Shown: one piece after another, positions 51,948 to 62,021 of the stretch
Numbering within the stretch: the first letter of the stretch is position 1
Layout: each line of letters begins with the position of its first letter
Source of the DNA: Oreocharis arfaki
Taxonomy: Eukaryota; Chordata; Aves; Passeriformes; Paramythiidae
DNA length: 64,000 nucleotides
Direction: 5' to 3'
Assembly (NCBI GenBank): GCA_013398015.1
Contig: VZRR01012879.1
Span: 403,955 to 467,954 of the forward strand
Translations under genes and position numbers: made by a program
Notes under the pieces: generated by a model
Database searches by the model: none
What the model was told of the DNA's origin: nothing
What the model saw: the letters and a program-made list of their open reading frames with translations, nothing else

Positions 51948-54683
51948 AAAATTGAGGTAAATTTCATCATAATGTCTAGATAGCTTCCTCTTTTATATAA
52001 GCATGTCCATACTGAGTTATGTTAATTACCACCCAGCACAATTTTCTATGATAACCAAAAGTTTTATAGGAATGCAAGAGTATAAAAGATTTTGTTTCAG
52101 AGATTCTATATCAGGTTTTTATCTTTTTAAAAAATCATTATATACTTTAACAAACTTTATGTGCCTGATCATAAACCTGAGATTATTGCTACCTATGTAG
52201 ATATCTTTCTTCCTATATTTCTACATGTCGATTTATATGTTTTGATGGTAAGAACAGATATTCCCTTGACAAGCATCATAAATTTATTAACCACTATGTT
52301 TCTAAGTTGGAAATATAAATCTTGAGCAGAAGCAGGCCTAGCATGAGAACAGTAGCCAGTGATATTTAATACTCATATTATGCATATATTTTTTTATTCT
52401 TTTAAAAGAGCTAATAGCTTTTGTTTTACAAGATATACTCACCAAAAACATCCATACTAAGATCTGGTTATATCTCTTCTAGGCATTTAGAAATATATTT
52501 GAAATACAATTTTCTAGAATCTAAGGAAAGAATAAAGTTACACTAACCCATTAATAATTATTTGCATTCTTCTTTTTTCCTTTTTAATAAAAATTGCTGT
52601 TTCCTTTCCTACAATCATACAAAATCTCTTGTATCACCTATAATTAAGGAAAATATAATCACTGATGATCAAAGATAACAGAAGACAGATCATATTTCCA
52701 AATTTTGTTTTTCAAGTCTTAAGGCCTCGTCTACAAAACAATGTATATCACATAATCTTGTCTTCATAACCTTGCTTTGAATTCCGACTGCTCTTGAAAT
52801 TAACCTTCGGACGTGCATGGGTCTAACTCCCCCTTTTGTGGATGGCTATGAAAGCACTGAACAAAACAGCCTTCTTCAAAATTTTCTATTGTAATTTGTT
52901 CTTACCTGTTTAGTGTTCAACCTTCTTTCTTTTTACTTTACTAAAAATTCTGCTGTGTGAACTGCAGCAAATAAGTTCAGAACAGCTATAAATAGCACGT
53001 TTAGAATTGCTACATTGTCCTAACCTTGAAAGTGGTTCAGATTGTCTTTTGTGCAAATTGCTTTTCTTTGCAAAACAGTTTTTATATTTCTAGATTGTGG
53101 AGTCTGCCTTATAAAGCAATTGTATTCCTTAATATTTTACAGACAGTTTGAAATCACTAGCTAGAACTCCTAGCATGCTCCACTTCACAAAAAAATCCAT
53201 GAAAAATAGAGCCTCTATTTTAACCACAGTACAGAAAGAATAAGTGGGGTTGGAAAATTTAGAAGGCTTTTATTCTATTACTTCTCTTAATATTTCTCTT
53301 CTAATTAAAGTCGAAAGAGGTTCTCTTACTGCAATGAACCAGAGAGATGGTAGGGGACACCCTCCCTCTAGCTGGAAGGAATTGGTTCAATACCATTAAT
53401 AACTTCTGAAAGCACTGAGTAATTGTGTTGTAGCTTTGTCCATGAAATTAATTCCTTGTGGAAGCAAAAAGCATGTCATCTGTGAGAAAAAAAAAAAAAA
53501 AAAAAAGCAGAGACAATAAAAATATTTTTGTCTTTTTGATTTCACTTCAGGGAAATATTTACGTACATAAAAGTGAGTCCCTTTGTGTCCCGCAGTGTTT
53601 CTTGCTTCAAAGAAGGGGAGTGGCCTAAATAAATTATTTTCTTTGGATGTAATAAATCAGATAAATTATATAACATAATAGATACTCATATGTTTATGCA
53701 AGTATTTAGCTAATATTTCTTCTTAAAGATATGAGAAAATTGTTTAGGAACTCATAACAGAAACTGCAGCTTTGTATATAATTGATTGTTTTTAGGTGGA
53801 GGCTGAAAGGAATAAATTTAACCGAGAACTTCCTAAAAATCATATTTATATTCTTTAATTGTGATGCCTGACATAATGACATGAAGATAATAGAAGGTAA
53901 GATTATTTTCCTAGTTTCTTGAAGAGAAGGCTATGTACTTTGCCCATGTTCTACCCTCAGGTAGTCTGATTTTATGTCATTTTTAGAATAGATTCCTGTG
54001 ACATTATTCCTGAATCAAAATATTTTAATCGCAATCAATTTGTTGTGAAGTTAATTTAAGAACACAAAAACGTAGTGTAATTACGGTAGGTAATTTCCTT
54101 TCATTGTAGTTGTTCTTGTTGTTTTCATTGTTTAAAGTAGTGGTTTCATTCTTACTTCCCTTAACAGTGAGAGGTACCTGTGCAGTTCTACATGACCAAT
54201 TACCCTTTTCACATAAAGCTGCGCAGAACTCTAGGAAAGCAAGAAAGATTTGTGCCATTCAGGCATTCTCAAACTTCCACTTCTATATACTCTAAATGAC
54301 AGCTTTAATTTTCCTGTTTCGCATGTGCTTTTTATAAAAATGAGTAAAGTACATATTTTTCTACTGACATATATATGAAACAGGCAGAGCAGAAGACTAA
54401 GATCCATTGCAAACAGCTCTGACACTTACATGTATATATAATGTTGTCTGTAATGTAGATCAGCCAATAAGATTTATAAACCCATGGTGTTTAGACTCAG
54501 GGTACAAATGTCGTGGATGCATGCGTTCTCAGGCCATGGAAGATTAGAAAAACAATTTATGCATGTAATGGGCTTGATACAGTATCAGTACCTTCATTTT
54601 CATCAAATTGAAATTAGATTGGATAGTTCAGGTTTGACTGCAAAGCAATGCAATACGTAAAGGTATCTTTTTTGTTTGTTGTT
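51948..54683. other. AT-rich unique DNA, no gene seen
   Basis: It holds a 20-base A run at 53487-53506. Frames are 77 codons or shorter, and no element was recognised. Confidence 0.55.
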
Positions 54684-54801
54684 GGGAAATCACAAGTTTA
54701 TTTGATTTTACCCTTCCTATTTTCCTCCCAGTCCCACAGGTGAGGGAGTGAATGAGCAGCTGTGTAGTACTTGGGTGGCTGGCTGTGGATAAACCATGAC
54801 A
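54684..54801 (+). mobile_element. 3' end fragment of an ERVL-like LTR
   Basis: The segment contains CCCAGTCCCACAGGTGAGG, GAGTGAATGAGCAGCTGTG, GTGGCTGGCTG and ends TAAACCATGACA. This matches the U5 end of a common avian LTR family ending TTAAACCACGACA. Only the last 118 or so bases remain; U3 and R are missing. Confidence 0.7.
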
Positions 54802-55216
54802 CCTTTAAAGGTTCCTTCCCACGCATTCTGTAAGTCTATATTCTCTATTTTTTTCCATGTGGTTTTGCATTTCTTCTTTGTACTCTTCGTTCTGGCATTT
54901 CACAAATCTTTACAAAACAATCAAACTATTTGGAACTTAGAGAAATATCTTTTGGGAAAAACTTACATAAACAAAGCTTTTCAATGACAAGTGTAAGGAA
55001 ATTAAGTGTAACTTATCAAAGATCATTTGTTCAGGTCCAGCAATTATTTAATTAAAGTGTCACTTTTCAGAAGAAGAATCTTTAATTCAGAAAATTATGA
55101 AGCAGTATGGTAGAGCTTAAAATCCTTTGAGCCCATAATAGTTTTAACACCTTCATTCACTCAATTCAGGACTCCAGATTTTGTATTTTACTATAATTTG
55201 AGTGGGAATGGGATAA
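54802..55216. other. Short AT-rich spacer, nothing recognised
   Basis: It lies between two LTR fragments of different families, with no frame or motif of note. Confidence 0.5.
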
Positions 55217-55464
55217 TGTCCTGGGTTGCAGTATATTCTATTACCATCTTCATGAGCTGTGAAACCAGGTGGGGCAGTGTTTCTTTGCCTCCTCCCTCCG
55301 GACCATCTTCTGTTAATGGGAGCATTTGTGCCTTGCCAAAGGACTCATAGATAACGGACTCTGGGCTATCTCCTGTTAATGGGCCCATCGGTGCCTCACT
55401 ACCCCATTGTGAGATGCTCCGCCTGGGAGGGGGCACAGAACATTTCCCACCTGGATATAATCAG
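55217..55464 (+). mobile_element. LTR 5' part, ends in assembly gap
   Basis: It starts TGTCCTGGGTTGCAG and contains an imperfect direct repeat, TGTTAATGGG at 55311 and again at 55374 (offset 63 bases), each followed by GCAT/CCAT and a GTGCCT box. It then has GGGCACAGAACATTTCCCAC and a TATA-like GGATATAATC before the N gap. This resembles an avian LTR U3 that I recall. The 3' portion, if present, is within or after the gap, so length and target duplication cannot be determined. Confidence 0.7.
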
Positions 55465-55691
55465 NNNNNNNNNNNNNNNNNNNNNNNNNNNNNNNNNNNN
55501 NNNNNNNNNNNNNNNNNNNNNNNNNNNNNNNNNNNNNNNNNNNNNNNNNNNNNNNNNNNNNNNNNNNNNNNNNNNNNNNNNNNNNNNNNNNNNNNNNNNN
55601 NNNNNNNNNNNNNNNNNNNNNNNNNNNNNNNNNNNNNNNNNNNNNNNNNNNNNNNNNNNNNNNNNNNNNNNNNNNNNNNNNNNNNNNNNNN
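55465..55691. other. Assembly gap, 227 Ns
   Basis: These are unknown bases. The odd length suggests an estimated gap size rather than a fixed placeholder. Frames of 106-135 codons reported across it contain unknown residues and are meaningless. Confidence 1.
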
Positions 55692-58600
55692 CCCATTTCA
55701 AAGGGGGTTTCTGCCTCACTTGAACAGACGCCTGTCTTTCAAACCAAGACAGATTTATTTTCACATAAATAATTGCCAGACTAAGACCACAAAAATATAA
55801 GCACATTTTGTAACAAGATTATTAATAATATCATTACTTGTTGAAGTGGCCATTCTTGGCTAAGATTAGGTTGGTTTTTTAGCTAGAGATTTTAACAATC
55901 TCTTACAATTTTATTGCAAAATTAGAACAACATTATTGTAACAATAGGATAATTCTTATTGCTTTTTATTATAGTATTAGCCCAGTGAATATGTGCTTCT
56001 GTCACCTTGTGGTACACTTATTTTTTCAGTACAGTTTAGTTTAGATTGTAATGTTGTGGACACTGATAGGAATTTTGCACCAAAAGATGCACTTTATATC
56101 AAATATGCTTTCCTGAAAAATACATATACAACCAGTACGTTTCTTTGTAGCTTAATTAAAGTAGATGTCTTCTTTTTATCCTCCTCTGTAATTACTTTCC
56201 TCACTTCTATTGTGTTTTGCCACATTCTTTCCAGTATATGACAGTGATATATGAGCAGCCAGTGGATGGGCTAATGCTCTGTGCTACCTGAGTCACCTAG
56301 CAGGTAATTTCTTCAGGCAGTGAACGCCTGACCTACATTTTCAAGGAATCAGATGGGTCAACTTATTATCCTATGATTCTCTGTGTATTTGGATAGTAGC
56401 TAAGCAGCTACTGTAAGGAATCAAATTCTAGACACCTAACCAATGTCCTCCTTATTTTAAAGTGATCACAGTTTCTTAAAATTGTCTTTTGACTTTCATT
56501 AATGTTGGCAGTTGGTGGATTTATTTTTATGAGATTATAAATGCATTATGTGATTCTACTTTCCACAGGTTGAAGTTACTGACTGGTAGTTTTATTACTG
56601 AGTATTTTAACAATGGGGCTAAAGAACAGTGAAATAGGATTAGCTTTTCCTTTCCAGAAAGCATTTAAAGAAAATGAATTTCTTGTTTGCTATATAATCC
56701 CTTCTGACCAGCAATATTTTTAGAGTTATCACTGACATGTTTTACAAAGAGTGTCTGGTTTCCAAAGAGCTACCAGTAACGCAGATCTCAGAGGCAGGGT
56801 CTTTGTTCTAAACCTGAACCCACAAAAGATTTGCCATGCATCTTTCAGGTTTTTCTAAGTATTATAAATTATAAGAATGACATGCAGTGTGAGTGTGAAT
56901 GTTATTGAAATACTCTGTAAATAAAATGCTATATTAACTAAAATTTTTCTGGACAAAAATCTAATGAATGCTATGCATCTCCAAACATCTTCATTTCCTG
57001 ACTCAGTGGTAATGATGGCAATTAACATATTAAAAATAAATGGTAATTAATATATTAAAAATATAATTGACTCTTCTCTTTAGGACTTTCAAGACTGAAG
57101 ATGGACGTTATTTCTTTGCTTCCACTGTGTTTAAATTTTGCTTTAAATTTGTCTGTACAGCATCCTCTTTATGTATCAGAATGAGGAAAAGTTCAAGACA
57201 TATTTCATAGTGGGGAAAATTCTGTGCATTGAGAAGTGAATAGTTCTGCCACTGAAGCAGCAGGCCTCATACAAATCTATGGCAAAGTAAAAGCAGTCAT
57301 GGCCTAATAATTTTTTGTTTATCTTACAATTTAATGAAGATCTTTTAATACCTGTAAATATTACTTATTTGTAAAAAAGAATGTGTCAAAATTTAACAAG
57401 TCTATGTGCTGTGTATACATATGAGAAACCCATGCTACTGTTGTATGGAGGCCCTTCTCCAGATATTATGTTTTATTGCTTGTGTTCTCTCCTCTGATGC
57501 AGATTTTCTGAGGATTTGATTTCAAAGAGTAGTACTTTTACTGATGTGATATGTGAGTTATATGGTTGAAAAAAAAAAAAATTACTCTGATTAAATTCAG
57601 GAATTATTTCCACAGTCTCAACTCTGCATTTTTTCCCATGTATGTATTCATGTAGGTAATAATTCATTTACATATTTTTCTGGAAACTACCTCCTCCTTT
57701 TCAAGTGATAAAATTATAATCTAGGTGGTTTCAGATGCAGGCACAAGTGATCTTACAGGGAAACATTGATTCAAAGCCCCTCAGAATATAACATTTTCAT
57801 GAAACAGAACTAAAATTTACTAAAAATATTCAAATCTATTGAAGTATATGTACGACTGCAATATACTGAATGCCCTCTTGGATGAAGTCTTGAAAACCAG
57901 TGACAAGGGATACTGATAAATTACTTAATGCCATATTATACAGCTTTTCTTTTTGCTGAAAAAGCGCTCACAGCCAGAAATATATTAATTGGAGTACCCA
58001 ATCGACCTGTAGTTACTATCATTGGTATCTGAGCTAACACCAAACTAAATCAATACAACTATTTACAACATTCAATCTTTCTTTTTCTGAATTGATGTAA
58101 GCACTATATTTATTTATTTTACCAGAATATGTTTTATTCGATAAGTACTGTCTGAACTGGTGTTGAAACATTTTTCATTCAGCAGCCATATCCATCTCAA
58201 AAGCATTTTGAAACCTCTTCTAAGCAGAGAGATATATGTATTTAAATTCTCTGAAGGAGTAACCCTATTTCTACCAGCCAATCATTCAAAATGCTAGTTT
58301 TGTCAAAGCTTGTTTTGAAAATATTGTTTAGAAATGTCAAATAGGAGTAAGAAAATATGAGGGCAGTTGTCAAGATCTAGGAAATGACATAAAACTTGTA
58401 TCTGTACTGCTGTATATCAAGACATTATTTTAACCTAGTGATTAAGGGCAAATAACCTGTAGTGCTAGACAGTGAGAATAACATATGTGTTTAGCCAATA
58501 CTGAGGAAATAACTAGTTTAAAATAGCTTTCCAAGAGGATACAGTAATTATGAGTCACTAGAAAATGGTTACAAAAATATTCAACTGATGAACATGATTT

Positions 58601-59115
58601 TCCCTAACAAAAGTCATGTTTCTTTTTGTCCACTGATTCGTTGCAGATTTTGTAGTTGGCTTTTCACCAAAAATAATGAGGAAAATGCAAGGTAAAAGTG
58701 AAGAAAGATAGATAGATATTTTTGGTGGGATTTTTCTTTTAATTTTTTTTTTAAATGAAAAATATTTCTTACCCCTCTCAAGTGTCTTTAAGTACTAGAA
58801 GTAATCATGGGATCTCACTGGCTTTTACATTTCCATTAACAGACTTAGATCCAGTGCCTTCCTGCTGTGTTTATAAATGAGGTAAGTCAGAAAAAAATCA
58901 TGTGCCAAAGGCATACCCAAACATCATCCTCTTCACTTTATAATCAGCTCAATCTTCTGTTTCAAGTTTCCTGACTGTTCACGGAACCAAGATGCTTAAT
59001 ATCTATCTTCTCTACACCATAATGGTATAACAAAAAAAAAAAAACAAAAAAAAAACAACAACACTTTGCTTGAGTAAATGAATTGCAAAAGCAATTAAAT
59101 TGACTGCAGATGGCT
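55692..59115. other. AT-rich unique DNA, no gene seen
   Basis: No element or exon recognised. An A-rich run with C interruptions (59031-59060) lies shortly before the LTR at 59116. Confidence 0.55.
59111..59115 (+). repeat. Target site duplication TGGCT, left copy
   Basis: Five bases directly before the LTR, repeated exactly at 60147-60151. A 5-bp duplication is typical of ERVL-like elements. Confidence 0.92.
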
Positions 59116-60146
59116 TGTCGTGGGTTAGAACTGAGTTGATTGACGTGAGTTTTGGCCAATTGCGCTTTTCCAAATTTGCATGTTCAAGCCTTGTGGAAGT
59201 GAGAGGAGTTGTCCCAGCTCTCTCGCGGGGCAGCGGGGGAGGAATGGGCCCCGGGCTCCGTCTTCTGCAGCGGGCCCGGGCCTTCCCCTCCCCCGGCGCC
59301 GGGGCATGGGCCCCGGAGATGCTGCGGGAGAACCGTCCCAGAGCCGCGGGCAGCTGAGAAACAACCATGAGCTGTAGCAGAGCCGAGACCACCCGGCGCG
59401 GCTTCTGGAGACTGGGGGGCTTCCCTTCCACCCCACCCCCCTGGCCCCGCACAGATCTTGCGGGAGCAAGCAGAGCTTTCTGCAGCCAACACAGTTTATA
59501 CCGGACTGAAGAAGACACCATGCAGCCCGCAGCATAAAGGGAAAGAGGCTTTTCTCCAACATAAGCCCGAGAAGCAGCAACTTTGCAACATGACGACGTC
59601 AAGGTCAGAAAGAGAAAGAGAAAGTAAGTTATGAGATGGAGCTCAAGATGGCGACGGGAGAAAGGAGGGCAGTGCCACATTTTTCGCGCGCAGCTTAAAA
59701 ATATCTTTTGCAGGCCGTGGTAAAGTTGTAATATCACAAACTGTNTTTTGCACGGCAGCAGGTTTCCGGGTGGGTCTGTCTGCTAGTGCAAGTTTGGAAA
59801 CCACGTTTAAGCAGAAGAAAAAACTCCTTTTTCCTGAAAATATTAGAGAGACTTTTAAAACCTGCATTGCTGACCAAAATCTCATGTTGTGTCATCCATT
59901 GTGCAAATTTGGTAAATGGAGGGGGGATGGAAGAGAGGAGAGAGTGGTTTTATTGCCTTAATTTGTATAATTTCTTTTATCTTTAGTTCTGTTAGTAATA
60001 AGACTTTCTTTACATTGCATGTACCCAAGTGTGTGCCTGTTTTGCCTCGCAGATTATGTTTGTTTCCCTCAATATCATTGATATCCCCTTATGCAAAACA
60101 ACAGATTTCGTGGGGGCTTGGCACGTAGCCAGCTCAAACCACGACA
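59116..60146 (+). mobile_element. Solo LTR, ERVL-like, 1031 bp, CpG-rich
   Basis: The ends TGTCGTGGGTT and AAACCACGACA are near-perfect inverted termini, flanked by perfect 5-bp repeats TGGCT. The first 450 bases are strongly GC- and CpG-rich (for example CGGGCCCGGGCC and CCCGGCGCCGGGG) and would score as a CpG island. A TTAAAAATAT box (59694-59703) and a variant poly(A) signal AATAAG (59997-60002) suggest plus orientation. A splice-donor-like GTAAGT lies at 59624-59629. One N is at 59745. No retroviral genes lie beside it. Retained CpGs and the perfect duplication argue for a recent insertion or for little germline methylation. Strand is less certain than identity. Confidence 0.92.
59599..59653 (+). 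promoter_or_regulatory. Possible nuclear-receptor and YY1 sites in the LTR
   Basis: TCAAGGTCA (59599-59607) matches the ERR/SF-1 half-site consensus, and AAGATGGCG (59645-59653) matches the core of a YY1 site. Both lie upstream of the TATA-like box. Short motifs arise by chance, but their closeness inside a CpG-rich LTR makes them plausible. Binding is not shown. Confidence 0.4.
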
Positions 60147-60151
60147 TGGCT
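60147..60151 (+). repeat. Target site duplication TGGCT, right copy
   Basis: Exact repeat of 59111-59115, directly after the terminal CA of the LTR. Confidence 0.92.
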
Positions 60152-61509
60152 GTTACTAGAAAACTAGTAAATCATAAAACAGCTACAGTTACCTCTTCTG
60201 TCACAAGTGATACTAGAATTTTACCTTGGGCTTTCCACTGAGTGTAAAGGCATAGCTAATATGAATAAATATGAAATTTCATAGAAAATAATTGCTTGAG
60301 GGAGGGTCTCTGCACGGTAATTGATAGATAAGTATAAAATATTTAAATTGAGTATTTAAATGAAGTCTTAAAATGCACTTTTGATAAAAAAAGCTGCTAT
60401 GGGATGTTCCTCTACGATGTGATTAACAGAGACACATGGCAATAAACTTTCCAGGTAGTGCTATGTGACTCTTAATGCCAGTGACAGCTAAGCAGCTAGA
60501 TCACTGTGTACCACTTTGGAATGTAATTTTGCTTCAGCAATGGTTTACATGTTATATGAAATTTCTTCTAAGCACTTGAAAGAAAACATTTTATGCAAAT
60601 TCTGTGCTTCAAAACGTTAATTGTAATTTTCAAACTTGCATATTAATAATTACTTTTCTAAGTTCGTGTTCTAGTTCTAAGAAACAAAATGTTAAGATTG
60701 TTTAACAACTTCATATGAAGACAGTAAAAACTATGTTCTCAGCAGAGTTAATACAGAAAAAGTATTTTCATTCCACCAAACTTCGGATTTTACATGAAAA
60801 TATTTGACCTAAATGAGGATGTGGAAAATGTGAAATACACAGAATTGAGACTGCCGTGAGGTCCCCTCCCTTGTCCTCTGACTTGCCACCCCCTCTTTTA
60901 CTGCTTTTCAATATTATGCTTTCAGGCATTTCAATTTTGGAACATTTCGATTTTGAATGGACCGTTTAACGAATATTGAGGTAGAAAAGGACAGTTGAAT
61001 GGAGTTAAATGATGAGAAGCTCTCTTAGTTTAATGCGATATGAACAGATGTAGGGACACTGATGGGATTCCAGCTGTTCATGGAGAAGATAGCGGTCCAC
61101 ATAACAGGTAACCTGAGCAGGCATAGGAGTGTGCTGTGCTGGGCACATCCCTCACTGCAGAACACAATTGACTCTCTCCTTGGTGTAGAGGAGCCTGCAG
61201 GCAGGTTCTGCTTAGTATTGGAGATTAAGCCACCCGTGTGTCTTTGCCTTTATCTAACAGTACAGGAACAAGTTCTCAGGTGAACATCCTTTCTGTTGGA
61301 CAGCAAAAATGATGAGTTAACCCTTTGAAGAAATCTTGTAACAGCTCAAAAGGCCAAAATTTCACCTAATTTTATCACAAGTATGCTGCACCTTGACTGA
61401 CAGTCCTTCAATGCTGCTGATTTCGGGGTTCCCAGAATCTGAAGGGATGTATTATTGTCAACGCTATCCTCTTTCTTTACAATGTTAGCTCTAGTAAGTG
61501 ACCTTTTCG
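60152..61509. other. Unique DNA, no gene seen
   Basis: Frames of about 70 codons only, and no repeat was recognised. Confidence 0.55.
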
Positions 61510-62021
61510 TAGAATCATAGAATGGTTTGGGTTGAAAGGGACTATTAAGGGTCTTCCAGTCCAATCTTCCCTTCTGTGAGCAGGGAAATCTTCAACTACA
61601 CCCAGAAGAAGATCCAAATTGACTCTAGATGTTTCCAGGGATGGGGCATGTACCACTTGTCCAGGTAACCTGTTCCAGTGTGTCTCCATCCTCATTATAA
61701 AAATTTTCTTCCTTATATCTACCCTCTGAATCTACCCTCCTTTAATTCAAAATCATTTCCCCTTGTCCTGTTGCAACAAGGCTGACTGAAAAATCTGTCA
61801 CCCTCTTTCTTTTAGTTCCCCTTTAATTATTGTATGGCCATAATGAGGTGTCTCCAGAATCTTCTGATATTCAGGCCAAACGGCCTCAGCTCTCTCAGCC
61901 TGTTCTCGTAGAAGTGTTCCATCTCTCTTATCACTTTTGCGTCCCTCCTCTGAACCCACTTGAAGAGGTCCATGTCTTGTACTGAGATACAGACTTCTAA
62001 TACTTCTCTTATAAGGATCAT
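61510..62021 (-). mobile_element. CR1 LINE 3' fragment with intact tail
   Basis: The plus strand begins TAGAATCATAGAATGGTTTG, the complement of the CR1 3' terminal repeat, so the 3' end is complete. The sequence continues through GGGATGGGGCATGTACCAC, CAACCTGTTCC-like and CTTGTCCTGTTGCAACAAGG boxes. It ends in ORF2 C-terminal sequence, visible on minus as LFKWVQRRDAKVIREMEHFYENRLREL (in part). It is about 510 bp, 5'-truncated, with stops and indels. Confidence 0.94.

Noticed and set aside
55376..55806. Frames of 106-135 codons over the N gap
   Set aside because: Most residues are unknown; the gap simply lacks stop codons.
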